Shown here: positions 1 through 64,000 of the stretch, one piece after another
Numbering within the stretch: the stretch's first letter is position 1
Layout of the letters: every line of letters begins with the position of its first letter
Assembly (NCBI GenBank): GCA_020086605.1
Contig: JACBWW010000016.1
Span: 23,972,865 to 24,036,864, forward strand
Direction: 5' to 3'
Length of the DNA: 64,000 nt
Source of the DNA: Lanius collurio
Lineage: Eukaryota > Chordata > Aves > Passeriformes > Laniidae
Made by a program: the position numbers and the translations under genes
Notes under the pieces: model-generated
What the model was told of the DNA's origin: nothing
The model's input: the letters and a program-made list of their open reading frames with translations, nothing else
Database searches by the model: none

Positions 1-53312
<53,312 letters not shown>

Positions 53313-53689
53313 NNNNNNNNNNNNNNNNNNNNNNNNNNNNNNNNNNNNNNNNNNNNNNNNNNNNNNNNNNNNNNNNNNNNNNNNNNNNNNNNNNNNNNNN
53401 NNNNNNNNNNNNNNNNNNNNNNNNNNNNNNNNNNNNNNNNNNNNNNNNNNNNNNNNNNNNNNNNNNNNNNNNNNNNNNNNNNNNNNNNNNNNNNNNNNNN
53501 NNNNNNNNNNNNNNNNNNNNNNNNNNNNNNNNNNNNNNNNNNNNNNNNNNNNNNNNNNNNNNNNNNNNNNNNNNNNNNNNNNNNNNNNNNNNNNNNNNNN
53601 NNNNNNNNNNNNNNNNNNNNNNNNNNNNNNNNNNNNNNNNNNNNNNNNNNNNNNNNNNNNNNNNNNNNNNNNNNNNNNNNNNNNNNNNN
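53313..53689. other. assembly gap (377 N) over presumed DOCK7 exon 1
   Basis: The run of N lies at the peak of a CpG island, where short-read assemblies often fail. The missing exon 1 should supply the start codon and about 12 codons plus 2 nt. Open frames that cross the gap are artefacts. Confidence 0.9.
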
Positions 53690-56600
53690 AAGAAGGAACC
53701 TGGCTTGTTCCACACTGGATTCCAAGAGAACACATCAGCCTTGGAGAGACATCACTGCCTCCAAAAAGGAGTCCATGGCCTGCACACGGGGCTGTCTCTT
53801 CCACTCTCACACTGAAAGGGAGAGAATGAAGCAGCATTTTAATCAATCCACCAGGGTACCTGCCCATGAACCACCTTTTTTTTTTTTAAATTGAGAATGA
53901 CTTTTACTGGGCTATAATCAAATTTGGTAAATGCATCCTTCAAACACAGATGGAACTCCTTGAGCCTGATAGATACAACCTTTTAAGATCAGGTCCTGCA
54001 CAAGAAAGTTCCCTTTGGATCACAGCCAGAAAACATTTGGACAAAAGTGAACTGCTCCTTGCCTTGCTTGTTAGCACATTATTTACTCAGCCCAGGGCTT
54101 CCTTGTTCTTCTGACGTAAACTTCCTCGGGGAAAACGCAGGGAAAACATTTTCCACGGAAAACGTGTGCAGAGTAATTCCATAAACAAAGTAGTAAATAG
54201 GGACTGCAAATGCACAGAGCCACCTCCTGGCAGCTGCGGGGAACGAGAGCGCCCGGGAAGGGCCAAATCCCTGCCAGCAAATGTGGAGATACAAAGAACT
54301 CCCCGTGTCACACAAACTGCACAAACGTTGGGATTTCCTCCGGACACCTCTGGCAAGAGAGAATGTGCTGCTGTTCTCAGCCTGGCCAGTGCCCACGTTC
54401 TGCTGGATTAATGAGAAACCAGGAGATTTAAGGATGAGGACTCTGAATGCTTGCAGCCTTCACTCCATCCCTCACACCCCTGTTATTTCCTTCACAGACC
54501 CCCAGAACTGTACCAGCCTTTCCAGAGCCTTCTTCCTATGGTGGTATTTGATGGCAGCTTCACTTCTGCTTTATTGTCTCCTGCCACATTTACTTTCAGA
54601 TTTTTTTCACTTCAAAAGGTGGGTTCCTGAAGTTAAATCTCCCCAGAGGACTCAAAGTCTTCCCAACTGAGCTTCTATGAATTCCTGCTCATAATTTCTG
54701 TAGTTTATGTTTCTAGCCCGAGCACAGCTCCACAGCCTCCCCCAGTTCAACACTGTAAATGTGTTTTATTTCCTCCTGCACAACTGAGATCTCACATTAA
54801 GGGTGGCCTGGACACAGACTCTTCCAAGTATCCTACTGAAGCCTCCTCCTCCTTACCCTAATCCTGGGATAGAGGAAGGAAATCTGGTTTTGGAGGAACT
54901 GAGTGGTACAAGCAGAAGTTTGCTGGTTAATTTGAGGGAGAGAACCCTGTCAGAGCAATCCAGCTCCTGCTGCCCCTTTCAGCCTCATTGCTGCTTGAAA
55001 GGATGCACAACTTCAGTCTGAATTCCCATGTTTTCCCCCTTTCCTATTCTGGACTCTCTCTTTACCTGAGCAGCTCCTCCCACAAAAACTGGAGGTATTT
55101 AACATCTCTGAGGCTCTGCAAAGTTGAATGGCAAAGAGGATTTAAAATGTTCCAGAGGGAAACAGATCACAGATGGCTTACTTCCCTAGGAAATGAAACT
55201 AAAAATAAACGAGGAAAAATTCCCTTCTCTCAAGCTCCTTGACCCAAGGTCTGCTCTCTTCAGACAACAGTGTTTGGGAAAGCACATTTGGCCAAATGTT
55301 TAATGAGCTTTTCTAAATATATTGCAGATTACTGATGATGGAACAGTGGCAGGAACAGCAGAAGCTTCATTCCTCACTGCCCAGTGTTCTCTTACCATTC
55401 TGCAGTGTTGGGTGGATAAATGTTGTGTATTTCCATAAATCAGAGAGTATCTGTAATTTTTAGTCTTGCCATTGCCACTTGGTGTTACCCACCTGGTTCC
55501 CCTATTCAAGAAAAGCAGAGACAAATGCTATTTTCCATGAACACAGATTTTAAAAATCTCCTTATTACATTCAAATGGAGCTCAGAGATGGTTTCATGCC
55601 ATTAATATGTTGAAAGTGTGAACTCTGTGACATTTGTTGTGAGTTTGTTGAACTCAGTTCTCTCCCACTCCCTCTGCAAACCTTTCCTACAGAAATAGGA
55701 ATTGGTGGATGTGAAGAAAACTCTCTCTTTACAGACTGTTATTTATGATTGCCTGCGTCATTATTTGGCAATCAAAGCTTTGTTTTGTGTGGAAAAAAAA
55801 AGCAGAAAATAAGTATCTTCCTTCTCATAACCTGCCTGCCCAGGGGATTTACAGTGGATATCCAGATGGCACCTTGTGTGGCCCATCAACTCAGGGCATG
55901 GTGATCATATCTGAGAGCAAGAAGGTGCAGGGAACTAATTCCAGGCAGGGGAACAGCCATTTCCTTTGATCAGGTGGATAATTCTTTGTACAACATTTAG
56001 GCAGATCCAAGCCCTGTCAGCTCCTCAGCTCTCCACCTTCGAGCCCCTACACAGACAGACAACCACATCCATCTCTGTCTTGGGGAATAAAAGCAAAGAT
56101 AAAACTTTAAACAACTATTATTCCTAAAACAGATCATGAAATTCTGGAGGCAGGAGGCCCCTTTCTTTCTGTGCTGACTGATCAGCCACTGCTGTGGAGC
56201 CAGAGTCTCATGAGTTTATGCAAACAGCAACAGGGTTTTTATTTTTAAATCTCTTATCTTTATCTTGGGAGCAAAGGGCAAGCAGGGAGCTGAAAGGCAG
56301 GGAAGGATTAGAAAGGTGATCTGCTACATCCCCACTTCAAGCTAACAGCCAGACTTTTGGAACAAGATGTAGTCTGCACATTAAAACCTACAATCCTCTT
56401 TACTGATCAACCCTCCTATGTGAAATGTATCCTTGAGGCTGCAGAAAAAAAAACCCTCCAGGAAATACACAAAGCATCTATTGTTGGCATTTGCACTGAA
56501 GCGAAATTTTAGATCATGTGCTGATTATAAAAAATTAAGCTCAGCCTCATCATCTCTGACCAGCAGAAGGCAGTAAAATCACAAAATGGAAAAAAAACCC

Positions 56601-57024
56601 ACATGACTTTGCTTCATGAACCCAAAACTGGGCTGGTGAGTAGCAGGGAAAGCAGGAATATCACCCTTCTTAAGATGTTGAGCAATAATGCCAGTTCCAG
56701 ACAGTTGAGAAATTCAACTCAATCCTCCACAAATCCTGCACTTTTTTTTTTAAGCCCTCGGCTCCCGATACAGCCAATGAGTATTTTTAAGCGGCTTAAG
56801 ACAAACAGATTAATGAAGAACCTACTTTACAAAACACTTTTAGAAACCCCAAAAAATCCCTCAGGAGAATGCGAGGAGATGCAGTGGTTTTGATAGGACT
56901 TTCAGGGAGGAAATCGGAGAGTTGAATCAGAACACACTCAGCTGGGTGTTTAGGCTGGAAAGGGAAATCCTCTAGAGAGGCTGGAGATCTGGCAGGCATT
57001 TTACTGTGGAGAAGTCAAAAGACA
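53690..57024. other. intergenic, DOCK7 to ATG4C
   Basis: About 3.3 kb of ordinary composition between two divergently transcribed genes, with a T-run near 53876. No exon, RNA gene or CR1 recognised; the right edge of the DOCK7 promoter may start here. Confidence 0.65.
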
Positions 57025-57310
57025 CAGAATTAAAAAACAAAGCCAGAAACAAACGAACAAATAACGCCACAACCCGCCCCTCCAAAACAAAACAAAAACC
57101 CAAAACAAAACATGAACCAAAAAGAGCTAAAACCCCACCTAAACCAAAAGAATGAGAAATTACAAAAAAAAACCCCCACACGCACAAAAAAACCCCCAAA
57201 AAACAAAAAAAAAAAACACCAAAAAACCGAACCACCACCAAAACCCAACCAAACAAAAAAAAAACCCACACAAAATACCCTCCCCTCCCAAAACAACAAC
57301 AAAAAATAAC
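57025..57310. repeat. A/C-only low-complexity tract
   Basis: About 285 bases made almost wholly of A and C on the plus strand, with very few G or T, in irregular A-runs and C-runs rather than a fixed unit. It abuts the ATG4C CpG island. Confidence 0.85.
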
Positions 57311-57404
57311 CCAACCCAAGCAAAGAGAGAAATGCTGTTAAAGGAAAACCGCAGACCCCGTGAAGGGTCTGGGATTTCTGCTCCCGCTCCTCTTCCCGGC
57401 ATTT

Positions 57405-57502
57405 CTCTTCCAGCCGCAGCCCAACCCCGCCGCCTCCCTCCATCCTCTTCCTCCCTCCTTCCCTCCTCTTCCTCCGCCCTCTCCTTCCCCCCCGCCTCCC
57501 AA
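57405..57502. repeat. polypyrimidine tract
   Basis: C/T-rich stretch of about 100 bases with repeated CCTCC and TTCCTCC. It lies between the A/C tract and the ZNF143-type motifs. Confidence 0.7.
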
Positions 57503-57517
57503 CGGCACTCCCACCGG

Positions 57518-57536
57518 ACTACACTTCCCAGCGTGC
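57518..57536 (+). promoter_or_regulatory. ZNF143-type motif in ATG4C promoter
   Basis: ACTACACTTCCCAGCGTGC matches the ZNF143/Staf SBS2-type consensus (ACTACAnnTCCCAGnnTGC) throughout. It sits in the CpG-rich region about 150 bp upstream of the presumed exon 1 donor. Confidence 0.7.
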
Positions 57537-57580
57537 CCCGCGCACGCCCGCAACCCGTCCCGCCGCGCCCCAGCCGCGGT

Positions 57581-57599
57581 GCCCGCCGGGAGTTGTAGT
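57581..57599 (-). promoter_or_regulatory. second ZNF143-type motif, opposite orientation
   Basis: On the minus strand the sequence reads ACTACAACTCCCGGCGGGC, matching the ACTACAnnTCCC core but less well at the 3' half. It is 44 bp from the first motif and points the other way. Confidence 0.5.
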
Positions 57600-57690
57600 T
57601 CGCTCGCTGCTGCGCCGCGGCCGGAGCAGCGCCGTGAGGCCGCGCGCTGCTCGGGTGGCCCCGGGCATGGCGGAGGCGGCTCCGTGAGGG
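57600..57690 (+). other. ATG4C: presumed ATG4C non-coding exon 1
   Basis: The CpG-rich stretch ends at a good donor, gtgagc at 57691. The 5' boundary is not visible and is set arbitrarily at 57600. It contains a six-codon upstream reading frame (57667-57687, MAEAAP stop). Vertebrate ATG4C has an untranslated first exon, so this is the natural candidate. Confidence 0.5.
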
Positions 57691-60279
57691 GTGAGCGGCG
57701 GGCGGGGGCGGCGGGACGGGCCCTTGGCGGGCGCCGCCGTGTCCTGTGGGGCCGGGAGCCGCCGAGCCCCTTCCCGCGGGGCGTGTGGGCTCCTGCTCGG
57801 TTGCGCGTCCTGCTTTGGCGAAGCGTTCCGTCCTCGCTGCAGGATTAAGGAATAATCTGGTTTTCTTTCCGAGCTGGCTTCAAAGTATCGTTTCTAACTG
57901 TCCTTGTATGTGTTTGCAGCTCTTTAAAAATGACCTCCGGCCACTGCTCGCTGTCGTTCTTCCATGTGGGTTTCGCTGATTGTCGCCGCTGCCGCTCCGG
58001 GCTCCTTCAAGGTACAGCTGAAAACCAAGGAAGTCTTAGTTAATAACAGATAATTTATCTTATAATTATCCCATTGAGGCTTCAGTCATCCTTCCCGGTG
58101 CGGTCTCACCGGCAGCTCGCGTTGCTTTTCTGCTGTTTATGAAAACAACTGCTGGTTTGGGGGGGTTTGGGGTTTTTTTCCCATCCTTGTGAACAGCCGG
58201 TTCTGGGCACTGAAACCCTCGGGGTTTCAATTCCGGCCGTGTCCTGCTGCCCCCTGAGGGAACATCATCCTCCTGACGTGTATCTGAAGAACTTCATAAA
58301 TGAGGCAACTCCAGGCTAAAACCATTAGGTTTAGATTTGATAATTTGATATTAAATCCCATTGGGCTTGAATCTGTATTCCCTGGGACCTTCTCCTCGTG
58401 TTGTTCCATTAATTTCGGTGGAGCTCTTACTGATGCTTCCTTGCATTGATGAGAAGAACCTGCATTTTCCCACTGAAAAAAAATTATACCTGCTTTGTGT
58501 TAGCATTCTTGGAACCCCCTTCTGCATCTTTAGCATAATATCAGAGAAGAAATGTACCTGGAGGAAGGATAAATGTGCTGTGATGACCATCGTCTTTTAA
58601 AAGAAAATGAGCTCCTTTCTCATTTACATAATTTTATCTTCGGGCCATTTCAGAACTGTAGAGTTTCTTTCATTTCTAATTTTAGTCAGAGGAAGCTTTT
58701 ATAGGATTTGGTTTTTAAGGCAATCAGTGGGTGTCTGTATAAATGGTTGTTGCTGATGGATCATGTTAGGAAAGACAGGACCAAACACACCTCCTGAAGA
58801 AGTTCATCTTAACAGCTTTGTTGTCTAGAGCTGCTGATACAGTCACGCTTTCCTGTTTTTCCTAAAGAAAAAAAAAAGAGGAGGAAAAAGGGCAGGAAGT
58901 TAAAACTCAGCTTGAAATTCTCCTTTTCTTCCTCCCCCAGCTTGACACAAGGCTAATCATAGCAGGGATGTAGACACTGACTATTTTCACTAGAAAAAAA
59001 TCAGTCTTTCCTCATGTTTGTGAACTGGCATTTCTTCTTATTCTGTCAAAAAGCAGATTTTTATGAAATACTACTAGGGAATACTGGGAAGATGTGCTAG
59101 GGGTGGTTTGGGCAGCAGATTGCAGATGCCCAAAAAGTGGATCTGTGTGAGTACCCTGAGGCTCAGATGATGCTGTCACCCTGACTTCTTCACCCTCCCC
59201 TAATTACACTGTCAGTGATTAGGTTTACTTAAAATATGTTCCCAGTGGAGAGAAGTGACACAGTTTAGTCTTTGTCCTGCTTTTGATCCCAATTCAGTGG
59301 AGAACAGCACATGGAAAGGTAAATACAGTTCTGGATACTCCTTTTAAAGAAAGGAGGTTTTCTCCTGGCCCAGGTTTATTAATTAAATGAGGAAGTTCAC
59401 TGTGGCTTTTGTCATCAGCTGGTGCTATCAGAACTTAGCTAAAAATGCTGTGGAGCTTTCAGTGATGTCCCACCAGAGCTGCTGTTGAAGCAGGAGCTCT
59501 TAACCTTTCACCTGTCTGTGCAAGGGTTTGGGCCACCAAATACCATCAGGAAAACTCTCTGTGTCAGGTATTTCATGGTGAACCACTGACAGAATACACA
59601 TGGTGGAGGAAGTTCTGTTAATTAATAGCAAACTTCCTGTTACAAATGGGGCAGCTGCACTATGGAGGGGGTTCTGTCCCATTTTCCCAGATTTCTTAGG
59701 AACAGGGATGAAGGCAGTAGATATTTTTGTGTTGTTACCAGTTTAGGTTGCTTTAAGGTGAAATCTCTCCTATCTTGCAGCACAGAAAGAACCAGTAAAG
59801 ATGCATTTCTTTGCAAAAATTATAAGGAGTTTTTACAAAATCAGCCTGCACTCTGGTGGATTTTAACACAAAAAGTGCTTTCTGTTTTCTCTTCAGCAGA
59901 AAAGAGCAGCATCTTTTTTATTTAGTGAGCTGCCTCATAGCTCTCCACCTCACTGCTGATAAAATGAGTGTGCTCGTGTGCCAGCACAGGTTTTGTGCTC
60001 TGGAGCAGTTTGTGGTGCAAGGCAGAGCTGCTGGAGAACATTATCTTTTATTTAGCTTTGTGTAGTGCTTTTATTGGTGTATATTTGGAATTAAATTATT
60101 TTATTACTTATTCATGGGACACGGGATTGCTTCTCAGTGCCTGGTAGTGGAGGGTTCTGTGAGTTTATTGCTGTTTCTGGCCATGTTGGGCTTAAGTGGG
60201 GATGGCTGAGTGTTTATATTTTGGTTTTTGCAGCAGCAGAACTGAAAGCCTTACAAGACAGCAATGGCTTTTTCTCTAG
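57691..60279 (+). other. ATG4C intron 1 (presumed)
   Basis: About 2.6 kb from the CpG island to the first coding exon. Nothing else recognised. Confidence 0.6.
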
Positions 60280-60364
60280 AATTTGAATATGGAGGCCACA
60301 GGGACAGATGAAGTAGAAAAGATCAAATCAAAGTTTATGTCTGCATGGCACAACATGAAATACA
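60280..60364 (+). CDS. ATG4C: ATG4C first coding exon
   Basis: Acceptor tttctctag, nine untranslated bases, then ATG at 60289. It encodes [19 protein letters not shown] through NMKY plus one base of Ser. Donor gtaagt. Confidence 0.93.
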
Positions 60365-62115
60365 GTAAGTGGAACAGAGTGTGGTAAGATCTGTCCTCAT
60401 TAAAAGGAATGGAATGTTTCTGGTTGACATGAATGGAATCATAACTAATTAATACTGAAACTGCAATATGGCCCTTGAAACAATTTTTTTCTTTCATATT
60501 ATAAATTAGCCCCACTAAAAAAAAAAATTCTTCAGCTTTTCTTTTTTTTCAGATAAATCTTGCATAATTTCATTTTAAATCACTTCTTCTGGAAACAGTA
60601 AATACATTATGAAAATTACTCTAGATTTGCATAGGCTTTTAAACGGAGATAACATGGAATCATCTGCACAAAGGGTTTTTTTTGTTTATAAATGTATTTT
60701 TTATGGAAAAAGATAGGATGGTGTGTGAGATACAAGTTCCACTGAAGAATCTACCCTTGAGAAAGATTTTTTCTACAGCTGAACAATAATTTGTTTATGA
60801 GCAATCAGATTTTCAAGTGTTCCCTTTTCTAATCTGTCCTTGATTTTTCTGCTTTCCTTTAAGGACTGAGATTGCTCAGATTTACCTCCAGGTTTCTGAT
60901 AAATTCTGTTAATTGTCATAACTGAGCTTTGGAGATGTCTGGCAAGATGAGAAGATACTTTTTTTCTGCTTTCTTTAAGGCTATCAGATGGTTGAAAGGA
61001 AATAGTAGCCATTGCACCCTATACAGGATTTTTTATGAGACCAAACCCCAATTCATTACTTTGTTTTGATTCCCCTTTCAAGAGTTACTTTGGCTTAGCC
61101 AGATGCTGTTAACGTTTCCTTTTGGAATACTTCAGTCACAAATTTGTGTTTGTTCTGTTCTAGGCTGGGTGCTGAAAACAAAAACTTACTTCAGTAGAAA
61201 CTCTCCAGTCTTTCTCCTGGGAAAATGTTACCACTTCAAAACTGAGGGTGAGTACAGAGCACTTCACTCATTGCAGTTTTCCTCAGCAGGAGCTCTGGGG
61301 AGATAGTTTTAATCTTCCAGACAGACTGGCATTAACAATTACCAAATCCAGAATGTAAATATGAAAAGCTTAGAAAATATTCATGTAAATGTCCAGCTCT
61401 AATGCAGGTGATCCTGACCTGATCTTTTCAGATTTTACACCAAAACTTTGTGCTTTCTGTAAATATTTGTGTTGTAATTTGCACTTCATTTACCGTCAAC
61501 TGGAGATTTTCTTTCTAAAAACTGCTGCTGGAAATAGTGGCAATACCTGATCAGGGTCACTACACCAACACCTTCATCATCACTTTCCAGTGGGCAGTTC
61601 TTTAAGTCTCTCTATTTGACCATTCACAGTTGGGTGAATTAAGCACTTACTTGCAGGTCAGTGATTCCACTGGCACAGTGATGTCTGCATTGCCCTTTTG
61701 ATTTTTCCTTTTTTTTTTTAATCTGACACATTTCTATTATGTTTGTCTTCCAGTTTTCCTTTGTTGTATTTGAGACAATTGTTTTGTTAATTTGCCCTGT
61801 TTTTCTGATGGTTTCTATGTTTGTTGCTAATAACAGAAGTGCCCTAACGGATCAGAACTTAAAGTGTGCTTTGCCTTGCAGAGTCTGGGGAGCTCTCTAC
61901 AGATGGGTCCAATTTTGATCAAATCAACGCTGAGATTTCGGGGAACGTTGAGGAGTTCCGCAAAGATTTCATTTCTAGGATCTGGCTGACGTACAGAGAG
62001 GAGTTCCCTCAGATCAAGGGCTCTGCTTTAACCACGGACTGTGGCTGGGGCTGCACCCTGAGAACAGGGCAGATGCTGCTGGCTCAGGGTCTGATGCTTC
62101 ATTTCCTTGGGAGAG
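60280..62115 (+). CDS. ATG4C: ATG4C, autophagy cysteine protease (5' part, first three coding exons)
   Basis: Cysteine protease of the C54 family that trims the C-terminus of ATG8/LC3/GABARAP proteins and can delipidate them in autophagy (family knowledge). Translation starts at 60289 (A at -3, G at +4). The joined exons give 131 residues plus one base: [16 protein letters not shown], then [14 protein letters not shown], then the catalytic block. The predicted nucleophile is C111 in [12 protein letters not shown]. The Asp and His of the triad and the rest of the protein lie to the right of the window. Residues 52-73 differ from mammals in sequence, a variable segment. Promoter and untranslated exon 1 are near 57.6 kb. 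Confidence 0.95.
60365..61163 (+). other. ATG4C intron 2
   Basis: About 0.8 kb, AT-rich. Nothing recognised. Confidence 0.8.
61164..61247 (+). CDS. ATG4C: ATG4C second coding exon
   Basis: 84 nt, (S)[16 protein letters not shown] through CYHFKTE plus one base. Acceptor tgttctag, donor gtgagt. This is a conserved N-terminal strand region of the ATG4 fold. Confidence 0.95.
61248..61881 (+). other. ATG4C intron 3
   Basis: About 0.63 kb. Nothing recognised. Confidence 0.8.
61882..62115 (+). CDS. ATG4C: ATG4C third coding exon (catalytic cysteine)
   Basis: 234 nt, (E)[14 protein letters not shown] through [18 protein letters not shown] and [18 protein letters not shown] to LHFLGR plus one base. 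C111 is the predicted nucleophile. Acceptor ccttgcag, donor gtgagt. Confidence 0.97.
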
Positions 62116-64000
62116 GTGAGTTCTGAGAGACCTCTGTGTTTGCTAAAGCACAGGCATTCTGTAGAGACCAAAATGGCCTTTTTTATCCCAGATCTGAGGG
62201 GCCAGCTGGTTTTGGCTGTGGCCTCCTCATTACTGTTGGAATTGTCCCATTGCATGAGAGATTGAGCTGTCCTGCCCTTCCCTTTCTGAAAACCAAAGTG
62301 TGCCCAATGAACTGCAGATTTTGCAGATTCTAAGTGTGAGTTAAAACATCACAAAAGTGTGATCCCTCTGCCTGGGTGTTCTTACTCCTGCACATGCCCA
62401 GTTCTCTTGAAATTTGATTGTTTCTTGAACTCGAGATGTAGGAGTGAGTTCCCCAGCCCATAGCTGTGGGCTATGGCAGAAGTGATGTTCTTTTATCAGT
62501 TTTAAAGTTGTCCATTATTGAATTTCTTCTGGTATTAATATATTGAGTTCCTAGAAGGATTCTAATCTAACTTTAATACATCATTCTCTGTGTGGAAGCA
62601 TTCACTATGTCATTTCTTCCCTTCCCCCATGTACTTAGAGAGAAACTTCCCTTTTTTCCTTACCACTGTCTGTCTCAAAGTCCTCCCTCAGTCACAGCCA
62701 GCTGAAGCTTTAGGAGCTGTGGGACACTGCTGTCACAGGCAAAGTGTCCATGTCCTGCAGAGAGGTATTTTAGGTTCTCAGAGTTAAAACACCTTTTCTT
62801 TCCATCCCATTCCCAATCCCTTTCACAACAATCATCCATTGCTTGGTGTCAGAATGACCCAAGGCACAGGCCTGAAGCCACCCAGGGGGTTGAGTGAACA
62901 CAGTGCATTGTTTCCTCAGCCATTTGTGGGATCCCAGGAATACTTGAGCAGAAGATCCTTCTGAAAGCCTGTTTTGATAACACTTTGCCCTTGCTGTGCA
63001 GCTCTGATGTAAGCTGGGAACAACATCCCAACCCAGCTGCACCACAAAATCTCCATTCCTGGCAGCATCAGGACTGAATTGTGGGATTGGCTCATTGAAT
63101 GTTCCTTTGGCTGTAGATATTTAAGTCATAAAACATTCATTTTCCTTTTCAACTAACTGCAGATATCCAAAAGTGTGTAAATACTTCTGCTGAGAACACA
63201 AATCCCTTAAATATCACTTCTTATACATACATCTAAAAGAAATTTAAGACCTGCCTAGAAGACTCCCTGTGAGCAGGAGTGTGTAATGGCTCATTTGGAA
63301 GTAACCCCAAACAAAATAGCCCCAGGTTTCTATCTTTAAAATCCATGGTTCCAAAGAATTCCTTGCATGTCCCCCTTGCATCCTAATTTGGAAAGCGATG
63401 GGGTGATTCCATGGTGCTCTTGTTTCTGTGGCAATCCAAATCCACAGCAAGATGGAGTAGGGATGGTCTTTCTGGACTACTTTGCTCCTCACCTGGTCTT
63501 CTGACAGCTGGTGAATTATCTTTTGCAAAGCTTTTTATGAGGTCTGGACAGCTTTGGAAACACATTTAGGTGTTTACAGGAAGTTTTTCATGGCTGTTTA
63601 CTCTTTTCCCAGAGATGTTTTCATTCTGCTTTAATGGTATTGTTTCTGTTAGGAAGCAAAACTTGCCTGAAGTTTCTAGCTGAGGTATTTACACTTCCAC
63701 TGCCATGTGGAATGTTCCAGATATTGCTGAATGATGTTGTGAATGAGTTTTGATTTTAAATATGAAGTTTTACATTGAAATGCCTGTGCTTGAGACACTG
63801 AAATGTGAAGCTGAAGAACAGCAAGGCCTGTGAGGATGTTACACTGAGCTGGGTCTGTGTTGGGAGCACTTGCTGGAATTGTGGGAGAATTCCAGGCATC
63901 TTCCCTGGACCTGCTGAGCCCCATTCTGTAGGAGGAATGCTGTGTGGGATGCATCATCCATGGGGAAACCTTCAGCTGGAAAAGCACGCTGAAGATATTG
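62116..64000 (+). other. ATG4C intron 4 (partial)
   Basis: No sequence resembling the next ATG4C coding exon was found up to the window end, so the intron is at least 1.9 kb. Nothing else recognised. Confidence 0.7.

Larger units (their letters stand above)
57400..57800. promoter_or_regulatory. ATG4C CpG island promoter
   Basis: A sharp rise in GC and CpG density begins near 57400 and ends near 57800. It has no clear TATA box, as is usual for housekeeping promoters. It precedes ATG4C on the plus strand. Confidence 0.75.

Noticed and set aside
57030..57598. Lys/Pro/Asn-rich and Phe/Gly-rich open frames near ATG4C
   Set aside because: Products of the A/C-only tract, which cannot form stop codons easily; no real protein likeness.
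57360..57848. 162-codon open frame in the ATG4C CpG island
   Set aside because: High GC content removes stops; no homology recognised and the frame crosses the presumed exon 1 donor.

Overview
This is vertebrate nuclear DNA, almost certainly from a bird and probably a songbird. The genes are split into short exons with GT-AG introns, the promoters sit in CpG islands, and the interspersed repeats are nearly all 5'-truncated CR1 LINE tails, the dominant avian repeat. Nothing suggests bacteria, plasmids, phage or CRISPR. The gene set and order match the conserved DOCK7 / ANGPTL3 / ATG4C block (human 1p31.3).

Layout. (1) DOCK7 runs on the minus strand from an N-filled gap at 53313-53689, which should hold exon 1, leftwards past the window edge. 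Nineteen consecutive coding exons (numbered 2 to 20 here) could be placed with splice sites and phases that join without a break. They give about 800 residues: the N-terminal region, a linker with phosphorylation-type basic/serine motifs, the whole DHR-1 (C2-type) domain, and the start of the helical middle. The catalytic DHR-2 domain is off the left end. (2) ANGPTL3 is a complete seven-exon gene on the plus strand (9046-17075, 464 residues), nested antisense inside the 15.6 kb DOCK7 intron 14. It has a TATA box, an HNF1-like site, an LXR-type DR4 element and a downstream cluster of poly(A) signals. (3) ATG4C begins on the plus strand in a CpG island near 57.5-57.8 kb. Its first three coding exons are present, including the catalytic cysteine motif; the rest is beyond the right edge.

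The three genes do not form a pathway. DOCK7 is a Rac/Cdc42 exchange factor, ANGPTL3 is a secreted inhibitor of lipoprotein and endothelial lipases, and ATG4C is an autophagy cysteine protease. The nesting means that DOCK7 pre-mRNA is antisense to all of ANGPTL3.

The remainder is intronic or intergenic DNA with about a dozen CR1 fragments, a 16-bp minisatellite, small tandem repeats, and a striking A/C-only tract beside the ATG4C CpG island. I found no previously undescribed system. The observations most worth checking are the apparent loss of the strong furin motif in ANGPTL3, the conserved-looking ANGPTL3 promoter elements, the paired ZNF143-type motifs at ATG4C, and the gap over DOCK7 exon 1.
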